From positions 808,501-872,500 of the forward strand of contig BRXU01000016.1 of the NCBI GenBank assembly GCA_030267565.1: a DNA stretch of 64,000 nucleotides, read 5' to 3'. The DNA is from Pleodorina starrii. Its lineage: Eukaryota > Chlorophyta > Chlorophyceae > Chlamydomonadales > Volvocaceae. Below are positions 23,501 to 35,205 of this stretch, in pieces; the first letter of the stretch is position 1; every line of letters starts with the position of its first letter. The notes under the pieces were generated by a model. That model was not told the DNA's origin, did no database searches, and saw only the letters and a list, made by a program, of their open reading frames with translations. A program made the position numbers and the translations under genes.

Positions 23501-26500
23501 TAGGTGTCGCCCGTCGGCTGTCCCCCTGCTGAAGTGCTGATGCAAGCAACCATTAACCTTCCACACGCACCCCGTACCTACTACTGCTCACAGGAGTGTA
23601 CGTATAACCAGTTTCCCTTCGGCGGGCGGGAAGCCAATCCAGTATTCGAACTGGATTTGCCATGCAACGGCACCATCAAAAATCAGCCGTTCGACTTTAA
23701 AAATGGAATGTGGACTGGATATCTCATAAACGAATATGCCATGGCGGACCTGGCATATTCGTGGATGTTGGTAGGTGCATCTCCTGGATGGCATGGACGC
23801 CCTGCGGTAGCTGGGAAGGCCCCAAGCCTAGCGTGATTTGTTGATATGGATCTATGGTATACAGCTGATGACCAGTTTATGATAGCCAATCAATCCACTC
23901 AAGCAATGCTCGATATCAATGTCGAATAATGGATGTCCGTCCAGCTTCGCAGTTTTTTAAGCTGCATACAGCCAGCAGTGTTTGCTTGGGGCTAACAGCT
24001 AGGACAGAGCGAGACTTGAGAAGCTCAAACCTGCTCAAACTACTGTCAGCGACCCGTACTCGAGGTAGCAGGCCGTACATGTGTTGCCACATCCGACGTT
24101 CGTGCACTGTCCGTGACCTTACTTGAGATCTATCTCAATATGTTTGCAGGAAAACCATCCTGATATGTCATGGAATAAGTACCGCAAATTCTATATCTTT
24201 CCGTTCAACTGGTTCAGAGTTAATTCAATCTGGGGAACACTGGTGAGTTTCGCCATTTATGTGCACGATGCGCATGACCATACATCCATGTCCGTCGCTC
24301 GCGCGCCGGATTCAACACCCTGGCTACCTTCGCCTTCGACATCTCCTGGGAGCCGCGCGCGGCGGTCGACGCACTTACCAACACAGCGCTCCACATAGAT
24401 GTGGATGCAGGCCACCAGGGCTGCTTAACTATCACATACACGGTGCGAACTAAGTGCCATCCATCAAGGACCCCAGATGCACAAAGGCACGCTGCACGAC
24501 GAAGCTCATCTAGCGAACTATCTGGACGGACTCTGCCGCGTCGCTATATCATATTAATAAAAAAGATGATAAACAACCCACATACGCTTCATTAGCTTAG
24601 TAAGCACAAGGCGCTGCTTGAGAAAATCGTATTATTACTTAAACGACGAGCGGCCTGTAACCTGAAGACGTCTTCGCTAAAAGTGAAAGCTCACACTGGG
24701 GTAACGTACAACAAGAAAGCGGACAAAGCAGCCGTACAAGCCGCGCGAGGACTCTCCAAGCTAGACCCCGACGCGCTGAGCGCAACCGAAACCTCAGACA
24801 CTACTAATCCACGAAGTCAAAACTGGTGCCTGCGGAAAATGGCTGGGCCTGAGAAGAACGCTGGGCACTATGCTAACGACCTTAACCGCTGTATCGAGTC
24901 CCTGCTGGTCAGCCCGGAGACGCACTCGGGATACACAAACGAAACAGATTACATTAAATACGTCGCCAACACCCTGCCCGACCTCGACCTTTCCCTCAGT
25001 ATGTGCCGATTGTGTATGTATATATGTGCAGGCCGTCGTGGGTTGCAACCAGGACGATCTCAGTTCGTGCAACGCCTGGATAAACGTACTTGACGGTTCC
25101 TTGGACATGGTTTCAGTCGTTCACGAGCTAAGTAGGTCATACGCACAAACACACACGCAGTACAGCACGCAATGCTGTACCGTGGATTATCCAGTTATAT
25201 ATGTTATCCATGTTAGACAATATTATCCCTGCTGATGGATTGCAGTGAGCGAGACCCCCCAGCCTGTGTGCACCGCAGGCGCGCGGAAGAAATGGGGGTA
25301 GTATGTAATAGTGCCCGCCAACTCTATATGTCCGTTATTATTATCTGCACCTGCTGACTTTGTAATAATGTTGTCCTGCTTTCAGACCACCACCTTGGCC
25401 TGGTTCACTCCGCGAAGCTTGAATATAATTTTCTACGCCGCACTTGGTGGGTGGACCAGTATGGCGACACGTCATGCATCTTGGGTGGGCAATATCCCCT
25501 GAAGGCTGAGCAGCAGCATTTATGCGCAAATGCGCCGCAGGTGAGACATGTATGTGTATGTTGTTATCCTCTATCGCATAGCGTCTCCGCCTAGCCCCCA
25601 TTATTACCCTTGTCCCTATATGCGTGTATGTGTGTTCTGGTTCAAACAGCCGCAACAAGCTTCCGCGGGTCCCTCCAGGCAGGTGTTATTTTCCACTTGC
25701 TACCGTGCATAATTTTTTTGAAGGCCGTGAAATTTGTGGACACACGGACGGAGCCCCAACTGTATGAATCCGCACGTTCATTCCTTTACAAGATCATTAC
25801 AATTTCCAGCTAGTTATAACTGCGCGCCACACTGAAGACCCTCCCATATGGATATGCACAACGACTGATATCCCGAACATGCTTGGGTTGCAGTCGTACA
25901 AGGCGGGCTGGGCCAAACCCATCGCTGGCGGCCATATTGATGCCTACAACCTCATGCCTGCAGTCAAGCAACAATTCACCTTGCCATCCATGCACCTCAG
26001 CAAAAACAACATGCTCCGAATTATCTATGATAGTACAAACCGGGCCATTGATGATATCTCCGCCCCTGCTCTCCAAGATGCAATTTTTGTGTCATACAGG
26101 TAGGCACGCTTCACTTGCGCGTTAGTAGGCTTTATTAGTTTAGGCTTAATTATGCCGTTTAAATAGGCAGCGTGTTCAACTCCGGCGTACATACCGGTAT
26201 TCAACTTCCTGCTGCTGTATATATGTCTTACTAGCCAGTTACGCGCCTATGCATTTGTTTTAAAAATACATGCATGCGTGCTCCCATGACGTCATCTGTG
26301 TGAATCGAATGCAGGGTTCGCCAGTCCCTCGATGGCGGTTATGACTCGGGCCTGCTCGACGATCAAGACAGGCGCGTCTGGTGAGGCTGCGGCGGGCTTG
26401 TGAATTGATGCCATGCATGTGCATGCACGCAGTGCTTCGGATGAAGTCGGTCAGTGGAACGTAACATTGTCAGCACATATTGCCAGCATACGTAGACCTT

Positions 26501-29024
26501 CAAAAGTTACCTAAAGAGTTAGACATAAATGAGTTACATGACGAAAAAGAGTTAGACATAAATGAGTTACATGACGAATGGAAACTGAGGCTGGACGGGT
26601 TTGTATGAACCGGCGGCGGTGCGGCGGTGGTCATACATTGATTGATTGCTGCCACGCATCCAGCACGCATGCAAGGTTGGAAAGGATGTATACAAGTAGT
26701 GCGCCCATCCATCTGATTCTAAATAAACTCGTAGGTGGAGGTGGGGGTTTGTCACCGCGCGCACGCAGATTAGGATGTATGTATCATGACTCCGTCCATC
26801 TAAGAATGACTCGCTGGCGCTGACCGGAGGGTTGCAAATAAAGCGGTCCTAATCCCCAAACGAATCCCGGGGGTGGATACCAGTGGCTACCGGTCAGCAA
26901 TCCCTTAATCCTGACCGATCCGGTCCTTGCAGGGTCAGGAAGGGTCTTTATCGTAATCCTGACATATCCTGGTGGGGTCCTAATCCATCCTAATAATCCT
27001 GACGGCTACACGGGCCATAATCCTAATCTATCCTCGCCGGTCAAGGGCAAGCCTTCGGCTACTTGGCTCCTCTTGGCTTGACCTCGGTCTAATCCTTGCG
27101 TGGGCAAGCCTTCGGCTACTTGGCTTGACTTCGGTGTATCTAATCCTTTCACATGGTATACGTTATATAACTATCCAATCAAAATATATATCTAAAGCTT
27201 TAGGTATGCGGCTGGCGCGCGGTTGGGAACGAACCGGTGAGCCAGTGGCTCACCAAGGTCCTAATCCTAATCCTAAGGTCGTCGGCCCGGGGTTCTTATC
27301 CCAATTTCTGCCTGACCGGTACCCGAGCCTAACTCCTAATCATTGAAACCCACCTCGCTGATGACCACTCATCACCTACCCTACCTCACCTCCGTTCCGG
27401 GTGTTCTTACCTCCACGCATCCCGGGTGCCTCACCTTCGTTCTCATTAAACTGACTATCTAAACCGCCGCTGCTGCCAATGCAATCCTTGTCAACACTTT
27501 GTTCAGGATACATCGATACAATATCAGCTTCAACGGAAAGGCGTCGTGGTTCGATAGGCCGTTCGTGATATCGTCCATGGCGGAAGACAAAGCGCCTCCA
27601 ATTGCCAACCGCTCCTTCACTCAGATGTTCCCAGCAGGCACGGTTGGCGGCTTCACTGTCACAGTCAATCGCAGAACGGACACCAATGCCACCGTCACCC
27701 TGTGCCGCTTCGTGACAAATGTTGAAAGTAGGGCAGACTCCACTTGCAGCGACGGCCAGGACAACGACTGGTAAGGAACGCAACTGTTTTGTTTTCACTG
27801 TGACGATAGTGATGATCGTCTCTTAAAGAAAACGACGGCGGTTTCGAACAACGAATGGACGGAAATAAACCCCAAATGTCATGGTCACAAAACAATGCCA
27901 TAATCAACACCACATTATTTATTTACCCCGTCACACGAATCGCGCAGGAACTGCTGCGAGACTAACTAACTTGCCCCCAGCACGGTTCATCAAGCGAGCC
28001 TAGGTTGTGCACCAGCCAGGGCCGGCGTCCCCGGAAAGATAGATGGCGCGGCACCCGACGGATCAAAATATAGCTGCATATGTCTTTATCAACAAACCCA
28101 ATTCATCCATTGGTCATATCTCCTTATTAGGAAGTGCCTGAGGATTAGGGCACTAAAATTATGATCGACTGAGGATTGAGTACGATTGAGTGACCGACGC
28201 ACGCACGGATGAGGGCCCTGGTGTGGGACGATTGAACCGATGGATGGGTATCGCACGTACGGCTCCTTAGCTGTGTCCCTGTCCCCCATGGTTATATATC
28301 GATTGAGGTAGTCGTCTGTGCCCGCCCAAAAGGTAATAGTTAGTCCGCTCTGAACGCACGCACGCTATCGATCTAGAGCTGACGGTCCTTCCTTCCTTTC
28401 TCCGTCCATCGGTCATCATGAAACAAACTTGGGTCACAATCTCGAAACATACAGTGTGTGCGCATGCCACGCTGCCGCTTGGATATATATATCACTATTA
28501 TTATCTCATCATCATACATATCTCATCGATCGACCACGGCTGCTGCCCTCTCTATCTGCAGCGACGGTCTCGTGGATATGGACGACATCGACTGCAAAGA
28601 ATCGCCACCACCCTTACCGCCGTCACCGCGCCCACCGCCTCCACTGCCTGATTCACCACCACCACCACCGCCCGGGATGCCATCGCCCCCCCCGCCGCCT
28701 AGTCCACCACCACTCCGGCCGCCTAACCGGCCCAGGACCCCACCGCCACCCCCACGTCCCCCGCCTCCCCCACCGAAACCTCGTCGTCCCCCGAGCCCTC
28801 CCAAACCCCGCCGGAAATCCCCGCCACCGCCACGTCCACGATCGCGCACGACCACAAAGAGGGACGATGAGGAATTTCCATACGACTCTGCTGGCTCTGC
28901 GGCGCATTGTCACACCTGCGTTGTTATGTGCATTGTCTTGGCGTCATTGTGCACAGTACTGCAGTACTGGAGTACTGCACCGTGTGATGGGCGGGGCCGA
29001 GCAACTGATGGCAATAACGGATGA
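20548..29024 (+). CDS. P1: secreted protein with Pro-rich C-terminal region, function unknown
   Basis: I do not recognise the family. Exons by phase and splice sites: 20548-20611, 21007-21072, 21262-21495, 22078-22289, 23076-23237, 23504-23770, 24150-24242, 24353-24442, 25032-25131, 25386-25540, 25650-25682, 25810-26099, 26315-26380, 26433-26468 (or 26491), 27507-27770, 28562-29024; about 870 residues. The start gives a signal peptide (MPREGVLLLVAFLAG then a small-residue ANA site). The middle is globular with paired Cys. Exon 15 ends and exon 16 begins a DNDCDGLVDMDDIDC motif of the acidic kind seen in secreted algal proteins, then about 80 residues of PPP/SPPP and PRP repeats as in volvocine hydroxyproline-rich wall glycoproteins, then a hydrophobic stretch. 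Extracellular matrix or cell wall is the likely location. The exon 14 donor is uncertain: the better GT at 26492 breaks phase, while 26469 keeps it. The end is also uncertain: a frame open to 29160 could be a spliced last exon. Confidence 0.72.
23328..23359. repeat. Perfect 32-bp palindrome in P1 intron 5
   Basis: CTGAGGGAATGGCATG is followed at once by its own reverse complement with no spacer, then a run of G. Confidence 0.95.
24613..24998 (+). mobile_element. LINE fragment with RNase H C-terminus, in P1 intron 8
   Basis: An open frame reads LLEKIVLLLKRRA, then VKAHTGVTYNKKAD followed by KAAVQAARG. The H-T-G-x(3)-N-x(2)-A-D pattern is the C-terminal catalytic region of RNase H type I, as carried by some LINE clades of green algae. 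About 60 residues downstream, KMAGPEKNAGHYANDLNR has a nucleotide-level counterpart on the minus strand at 31150-31400. The fragment is confined to the intron between exons ending 24442 and starting 25032, so P1 tolerates it. Confidence 0.72.
26515..26578. repeat. 33-bp tandem duplication in P1 intron 14
   Basis: Two adjacent copies of a unit beginning AGAGTTAGACATAAATGAG occur at 26515 and 26548. Confidence 0.9.
26850..27345. repeat. TAATCC-rich repeat block in P1 intron 14
   Basis: Many CCTAATCC/TAATCCTGA words occur here, with two direct copies of GGGCAAGCCTTCGGCTACTT at 27047 and 27102. Together with the flanking intron this is about 1 kb without exon-like sequence and looks like a non-autonomous repeat; no terminal repeats were found. 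Confidence 0.6.
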
Positions 29025-29461
29025 CTTCCGGCCCGAAGTACGTACGCGCGGCGCACGCGCACAAATAATCGTAGACACTCCCCAAGCAGTCCGTATAACG
29101 ACGTTCGCTTATAACTTGCAACAAGAAAACCCAGTCATGGCAGGCTCCGACGACGCTTAGTAACCGATGATGTAGTTCGGAGTACGAGCGTTCGCATGGA
29201 GTCCAGAGAAATACCGCGTACGGTAATGCAACAGGGCGTTCCCGAACAGCAGGGGCGTATCCAGGGGCCATGCAGCGCGCGCGGCGCGCCACCATTCTTG
29301 ACCGCGTTTTTCATTCCGCCTCGACAATCTGAGAGGGAAGGGAATCATAGGGAATTATAGGGCGTATTTTAGGGGTATATTTTAATGCCGCACATCACCA
29401 AGCGCCCCCTTTTCAAAATAATAAAAACGTGATAACGAAAGGGTGCAGAAAGGGCCATGGA
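29025..29461. other. P1 3' flank
   Basis: A plus-strand frame stays open to a stop at 29160 (reading MGGAEQLMAITDDFRPEV), starting after an AG at 28964. It may be an alternative last exon of P1. The rest shows only AT-rich sequence and a CGCGCGCGGCGCGCC word near 29277. Confidence 0.4.
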
Positions 29462-30240
29462 GTACGGGTAGGTTGCCCAATTATGCCCATCCGAGCGTTG
29501 CAATCGTCTCTGAAATTGGTCGACGTACTCGACAAATGCCCAAACAATTACGGAAGCTTCTTACATACGTACTGGACATATCCCAAACCGTTCAGCTGCA
29601 AATGGACATGGTAGCATGCTGTCAGGTAATGAACGCGGTGAGGGGTATGTTTGCCCTTGCGCTCGGCAGTTGTCCCTATTATGCCCGCGAGTGCAGAACG
29701 GTACGGAAACACCGCCAAAACGTCGCGCGCAACCTGCCAAGGTCCTATAACTATCCTAATGTAGCTCACACTCAGCCTGAAACGCGAACTTCAACATTAT
29801 AGCGTTGGCTATCCTGCCTGCGCAGGCCAACGTTCCCCATCACCCCACGGGTCTCACCGTGCACACGCCAACACCGTGCACACGCCGGGTCGGGTGTCAA
29901 GAATTTTATTTGCTTGTCCGTAAGTGCTTCTAGTCTTAACCATCTTACTTATCCTATTGAATACTATCAAAGGGACTCTGTAAAATTGAGAACCGCTCTC
30001 TACGGCCCCGCAGCCGCTCCCGCCCTTTGCATTTGCAACGGCATAAAACCTCCGAGCAGACTGAAATGTCACAAACTGTGACTAGACAGCATACATGTGT
30101 CGTAGAAAAAATCTTGCATGTAGACCGTACAATTGTACGCTTGTATGATTTTTCCTGGGAATTATACTTGCATGGTCGCCACAGGAAAAAGTGTTGGGGC
30201 ATAATAGGGACGTGGGCATAATAGGGCAACCTACCCGTAC
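29462..30240. mobile_element. 779-bp element with 28-bp terminal inverted repeats
   Basis: The left end (29462-29489) begins GTACGGGTAGGTTGCCC and the right end (30213-30240) is its reverse complement with one mismatch. The outermost GTAC is palindromic and could instead be a 4-bp target duplication flanking GGGTAGG ends. Inside, TATTATGCCC words recur near the right end and at about 29677. An open frame of 119 residues (29443-29802) begins outside the left repeat and has no recognisable transposase motif. It is a MITE-like DNA transposon or a deletion derivative; superfamily unknown. Confidence 0.7.
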
Positions 30241-30549
30241 AGCAAATTCAGATAACTTAGAAGTGTTTGGCTGGTTCTGGTTCCGGCGTGCCTCCTGTCG
30301 CCTCCAGTGAAAGTGACAGCAGATGATAATATAAATAATATTTATTGCATTTTATTCGTTGCAGCATGTTCTGGCTGATTCTGCCCGTGCCTAGAACGAG
30401 TAGAGTAGAACGCACGTAGGTCCGACCTAATGGTTCCCACAACGCGGAGGTTGATGGATGGCTTCCCGCGCGGTGTAACAGATACTTGTCCATCAGGCAT
30501 CCGTGAGAAGATTGGACAGTTCTGCGTGTTGTAGCGCCTTGTCCCGCTG

Positions 30550-31400
30550 TTATTGCGTATGGTTAAGTTTGTGTCGGCGATGCGAGTAGCATCCCACCTG
30601 AACAATAATGTGCACGGCGGTGCGTTGGATGGCTAGCTGGGGTCCGGGGGTAGGTCCCGCGTGCGCATGTATCATGGAGTTCGTTGGAGGGATGTTGGGG
30701 GTTAGGAGGATACCAGTTCGCATTTTGAAATGTTGATTCTCCACGATTCCCGGGAGCATCCATTTGGGCATGCGTGCATGGCGGTCGTGCTTGTGCCTCC
30801 AGCCACGTAATCTATCTGGTCGGGCTCGCTCTGCTGTGGGCGGGGACGCGTCCATGACAATGTAGCGACCACCGTTGGAACTCCGGAGTCCGGACCAGCG
30901 TACCGGCGGTAATGATTTGGACTGCGTGCCTGATTGATTCGCTGTTCGTATAGCGCTCGCATTCGCGGGTCTGTGAGGGTTGCCACCGAGGATGGATGTG
31001 CGTGCGCCCCGGAGTAGTGAAGATGTTTATTTACGCATACAGGGGCCTCCGTCTGTCCCGACGACACAGGGCAGCCACGCAAGTGCCAATGGTTTCTCAA
31101 ATCGGCTCGCATGCTTGGCGTTCCATAGCTGGTCATAAAGGTCGTCGATACATTGTTTGACGTGCTTGTGTCGGCCCGCCTTGCGCTGTTGATGAGTTTG
31201 AGTGCTGGCCCTGACGTCTAATAAGTCGGGCAGCAGGGTGTTGGCGACGTATTAAATGTAAATCCGTTATAATCTGTTTCGTTTGCATGTATATCCCGAG
31301 CGAGTGCATCTCCGGGCGGACTAGGGATTCCATACCACGGTTTATGTCGTTGTCATAATGCCCATCCAGCATTTGTTTCTCGGGTTGGCGCCCAGCCATT
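30550..31400 (-). mobile_element. Degenerate LINE 3' remnant (minus strand)
   Basis: The minus strand at 31150-31400 matches the plus-strand LINE fragment at 24838-24990 at nucleotide level (ATGGCTGGGC, GTCGCCAACACCCTG, shared spacing) but with frame breaks. Further downstream on the minus strand, 30855-30550 encodes RPDRLRGWRHKHDRHARMPK and later VQVGCYSH, resembling the C-terminal tails of algal LINE polyproteins. It lies opposite to P1 and is broken by several frameshifts. Confidence 0.55.
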
Positions 31401-31402
31401 TT

Positions 31403-31446
31403 TGGGCGGGGCCCCAGCGCGAAGCGCCCAGGGGGCCCCGCCCTGT
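31403..31446. repeat. GC palindrome block, copy 1 of 3
   Basis: GGGCGGGGCCCC and its reverse complement flank AGCGCGAAGCGCCCAGG, forming a strong hairpin. The same block lies at 35126-35166 and 38714-38754 next to R1 copies 2 and 3. It may mark an element end. Confidence 0.7.
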
Positions 31447-31934
31447 CGCCGTAGCGCCTCTAGCGTAGCTAGAGAAGCGGAGGCCTTACCCCACTGGAAT
31501 GGTGTCCGTAGTAGTCCGGTGTAATGTCTTTTTTTGGGCTTTTCGTTTTTCGTTTCGGCATTTCTCATCGCATATTACATTCTGTATTGCAGGATATGCA
31601 TCCGTACGCATGTTCAGCCATGTTTGAGTTTGTGATAGATTCCGCTAATCGCGGCCGAGGTCGCATCAACGTGTCCGCGCGTGGAAATCGTCGCAATCGC
31701 TGTCCAAAAAATTATAATGGAATTGTGACATGGCGTCGCGATGTGAATCGCATTGCTATCGCGAAGTGGAATTGCTCGGCTCCGAAACCCCGACGCGTAA
31801 AGTGCGTAAATTGTTTTTTGCGTCGCGGAATGTGCTGCTCGCATATAGATATATCATACATATCATTCATGTGCGATATCATAGCGTTAGACTTGTCAAA
31901 GTTAGTCGCCTTCCGATTTGCGAGGAAAATGCGA
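31447..31934. other. Unassigned region
   Basis: Plus-strand frame 31524-31952 has no recognisable domain. The sequence becomes increasingly rich in TCGC words toward the satellite and I see no splice structure. Confidence 0.4.
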
Positions 31935-33120
31935 TCGTGCACGCGCGCATAGCGGAGCGTAGCGGAGCGCTGCATAGCGTTGCGTAGCGGATTGTAACGA
32001 AGCAAAGCGGAACGTTGCGGAACAAAGCGGAACATAGCGTCGCGTCGCGTCGGCGATTAAAGTCGTGCGCGCCTGCTGCGCTTTGCTGCGCTGTCGCTCG
32101 CTCACTCGCTCGCTCGCGCGCTCGCTCGTTCGCTCGCTCGCTCGGTTTCATCGCTTTAACGCTAATCGGCAATTAAAGTCGCACGCGCTCGCTGCGCTCG
32201 GTTACAGCACAGCGTGCACGATCGTATTTTCGGAGTGTATGTAGCGGGCCGTAGCGTTTCGTAGCGTAGCATAGTGAACCGTAGGGTTTCGTAACGGAAC
32301 GTAGACTAGCATAGTGAATCGTAGCGTAGCGTAGCGTAGTGTCGGGTAGCGAAGCGTAGCGTCGCGTCGTGTAGTGCAGCGCAACATGCACGATCGCATT
32401 GCAATGCTACGCAACGCAACACGACGTCGCGTCGTCGCGTCATGTAGCCTAGCGTAGCGTCGTGTAGCATGACGTTGCGTAGCGGATCGTAATGGAGCAT
32501 AGCGGAGCGTAGCGTGGAGCATAACGGAGCGTAACATAGCGTCACGTCGCGTCGCGTAACGTAGTGCAGCGTCGCGTCGCGTCGCGTCACGTTGGATCGT
32601 GTCGCGTCGCTTCGCGTCGCGTCGCATCATGTAGCGTAGCGTAGTATAGCGTTGTATAGCGGATCATAATGGAGCATAGTGGAGGGTAGCATATCGTAAC
32701 GTCGCGTCACGTAACGTAGTGCAGCATCACGTCGCGTACCATAATATAGCGCACCGTGCACTATCGCATGTCGACGTGGACGATTGAAGTCGCGCACGCG
32801 CCTTTTCGCGGACCATAGTGTAGTGAAGCATCATGCCGTGTCGCGTCGCGTCGTGTCGCGTTGCGTCGCATCGTGTCACGTGACGTCGCGTCGCGTTGCG
32901 TCCTGTGCTCCTGTCGCGTCGAGTCGTCGCATCATGTAGCCTAACGTACCGTAGCGTAGCATAACGTTGCATAGCGAATCGTAATGGAACATAGCGGAGC
33001 GTAGCGTGGAGCATAGCACAGTGTAGCATAGCGTCACGTAACGTAGTGTAACGTCGCGTCGCGTTGCGTCGCGACGCGTCGCGTCGTGTCGCGTCACATC
33101 GGGTCGCGTCCGCATCCGCA
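31935..33120. repeat. Pentamer-type satellite (GTAGC/GTCGC words)
   Basis: About 1.2 kb is composed almost wholly of GTAGC, GTCGC, GGAGC, GTAAC and GCATA words with a roughly 5-bp register. Higher-order structure is visible: anchors of the form CACGATCG/CACTATCG recur near 31937, 32217, 32388 and 32756, each followed by GTAGC-rich then GTCGC-rich sections. A subregion of CTCGCTCG repeats lies at 32095-32145. The many Arg/Asp/Ala/Thr or Ser/Thr/Tyr frames on the minus strand are consequences of the repeat. Confidence 0.9.
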
Positions 33121-33163
33121 AGGGGCGCTACGGCAGCCCGCGGCCCACAGGGCGCGCGCTTGT

Positions 33164-34280
33164 ATCTGGGATGGAAGTAATTGGACAAGTGTAGACTTTC
33201 GGCCAACGGAAAGACTCCATAAGTAAAAGATTACATTCTTTATTGCACGGTAAATTTATTATTGGAACCCAACATCGCATGAGTACAAACCAGTTTGGCA
33301 GTCTCCATGGACCGAGGCCGAGGTCAAACCATCACCTCTCGGCCTATAATTAATTCCAGAAGAGTCATCGTTCCTTAAGGTGGAATTCTGACATGACGGC
33401 GTGAAATGAATCTTCGTTTCGGAAACAAACTATGTTTGCATTGCGAACATTCGTCCCGCGACCACACCACAGCAGCTCTGCTAGCCGGTCCGATCGTCTT
33501 GACGCATATTGCTATTACAAAGGTTGCAAGGAGCAAACCATGAGGGGCAAACTGCTGGTTGTTGGACGCCAAGCCGCCGATGCACGCACGATGCAGCCCT
33601 ATGCAGCGGTCTTCTGCGGGCCGCCCAACAAGTCCAGTCGGCAACCTAGGGGATGGACTTCTACATTCCCTGTCCTAATGTTATAGCAGTCAAGCCTCCT
33701 CTACGGCGAATACCTCAGTAGCGAAGCCTGTGCACTCTCGTCGGCAACTGCACGTCGTCGCTACCCTCGCAAACAGTTCCGCTGTCCTTCTATTGGCAAG
33801 TCAGCCTGCGTGATGTGTAAATGATAAACTCCATGTCTACTGTCAAGTAACTTCAGCCAATGCGCTGGCCGGAAGAGTTGCACAGTGCCGAGACGGCGCG
33901 CGATGCTAAACATGGGTCGGATTGCTGAAGCCGAAGGCATTTCAGATAAAAAGCTCTGGCTGCCTATCAGCAGGAATGTCGATGCGACACTCTCACAGTT
34001 GACGCCCTCGCCGCTCGCTTTGGAAATGCCGTATTTCGGTCGATGCGCACATGCGCTCATGCACCCGACGGGATGACGCGCTTCGCGCGGCGCCGGCAGG
34101 CCTTGATAACGACTCGGCTAGCAGGCATTTCGGGAAAAAGCTCTGGCTGTCTATCAGCAGGAATGTCGACACTCTCACATTTCACGCCCTCGCCGCCCTA
34201 GCACTCAACTTAACCCGTACGGATTTAGTGGGGCCCCGCCCTTTTTCCGGCTTCAAGGAAGCCGACACCAACCCCTTGTC
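33164..34280. repeat. R1 repeat, copy 1
   Basis: A segment of about 1.1 kb from ATCTGGGATGGAAGTAATTG to CACCAACCCCTTGTC is shared with copies 2 and 3 with a few substitutions and small indels. It contains an internal duplication: AAGCTCTGGCTG followed by TATCAGCAGGAATGTCGA occurs near 33950 and again near 34138. After 34280 copy 1 continues into unrelated DNA (CCGCAGCTACCACGC) while the others go to AATGCACTC. Small frames on either strand are shared between copies but match no known domain. Confidence 0.88.
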
Positions 34281-34980
34281 CGCAGCTACCACGCAGTGTG
34301 GACATCGTGTGTGGATCGATCGGAGGTTTCAGTTTCGCTCAGGGCGTCTGGGTGCAGCTCACTTTGAGAGTCCTCGCGCGGCCCCTACGGCTTCATATAC
34401 ACACATACACACACTGCTTTGTCCGCTTCTTCATTATACGTTGCCCGCCTCAGTGTGGGCTTTCATTTCAGATGTTGTAATGGATAAGGTTAGTTGCAAG
34501 CCGCTCCTTTTTACAAGATCATCGTGATCTTCTCGAGGGGAGCGCCTTGTATTTACTAATAATGAGCTGAAGCTTGTGTGGGTTGGTTGTCATCTTTTGA
34601 TGAGATGCAACGCCGCGCGCGGCAGAGAGTGTTTCCGATTACGTAGTTAGGTGGGCTTCTTCAGTCCTTGATGGCTTGAACTCACACCGTGTAATAGTTT
34701 GATGACCACATGTGTCGGGGTCTGTGTCGTGGCCTGTGTCGTGGCCTGCGTCGGGGTTCATTCCTAAAGCCTCTAGTGTGAAATGGATTAAAGAGAAAGC
34801 CGTACGGATGCCGTACAAAATTGAGCTCAGAAGTCCTACTCGTTCCTTCCGCACCTAAGCAGCAATTTTTTGTAATATAGGGGTGACAGCGTTTGACAAT
34901 TAGGAATATATTTTATTTTCCAAAGTTGTGAAGGAGCGAGTACTAGTAAGTATTGAAGCCATATGCATGACGAAGCGACC
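34281..34980. other. Unassigned region between R1 copy 1 and the tandem array
   Basis: A plus-strand frame near 34298-34385 (DIVCGSIGGFSFAQG) follows a CCGCAG acceptor-like site and could be an isolated exon remnant of a secreted protein. A GTGTCGTGGCCT tandem word occurs near 34720-34755. No gene is supported. Confidence 0.35.
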
Positions 34981-35205
34981 ACCGTATCAAGACACGTAAT
35001 AAAACTGTCGGACGGAATATGTATGTATAGCCAAGTCGATATTTACAGGGTGATTCCACTGAGTTGTTTGTTAGGCCTTGTTAGGGCCGAGTTCAAAAAT
35101 TCTCGTTCGGGGCGTCGATTTTTTGGGCGGGGCCCCAGCGCGAAGCGCCCAGGGGGGCCCCGCCCTGTAGGATTGCCCATGTCCGTGTCTGGGTTCTGGG
35201 TTCTG

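Noticed and set aside
25246..25297. Possible P1 exon between 25131 and 25386
   Set aside because: Including it puts the next exon out of frame with an early stop; the direct join 25131 to 25386 is in phase.
32202..33206. Several Arg/Asp/Ala/Thr-rich minus-strand frames
   Set aside because: They mirror the pentamer satellite and change with its register.
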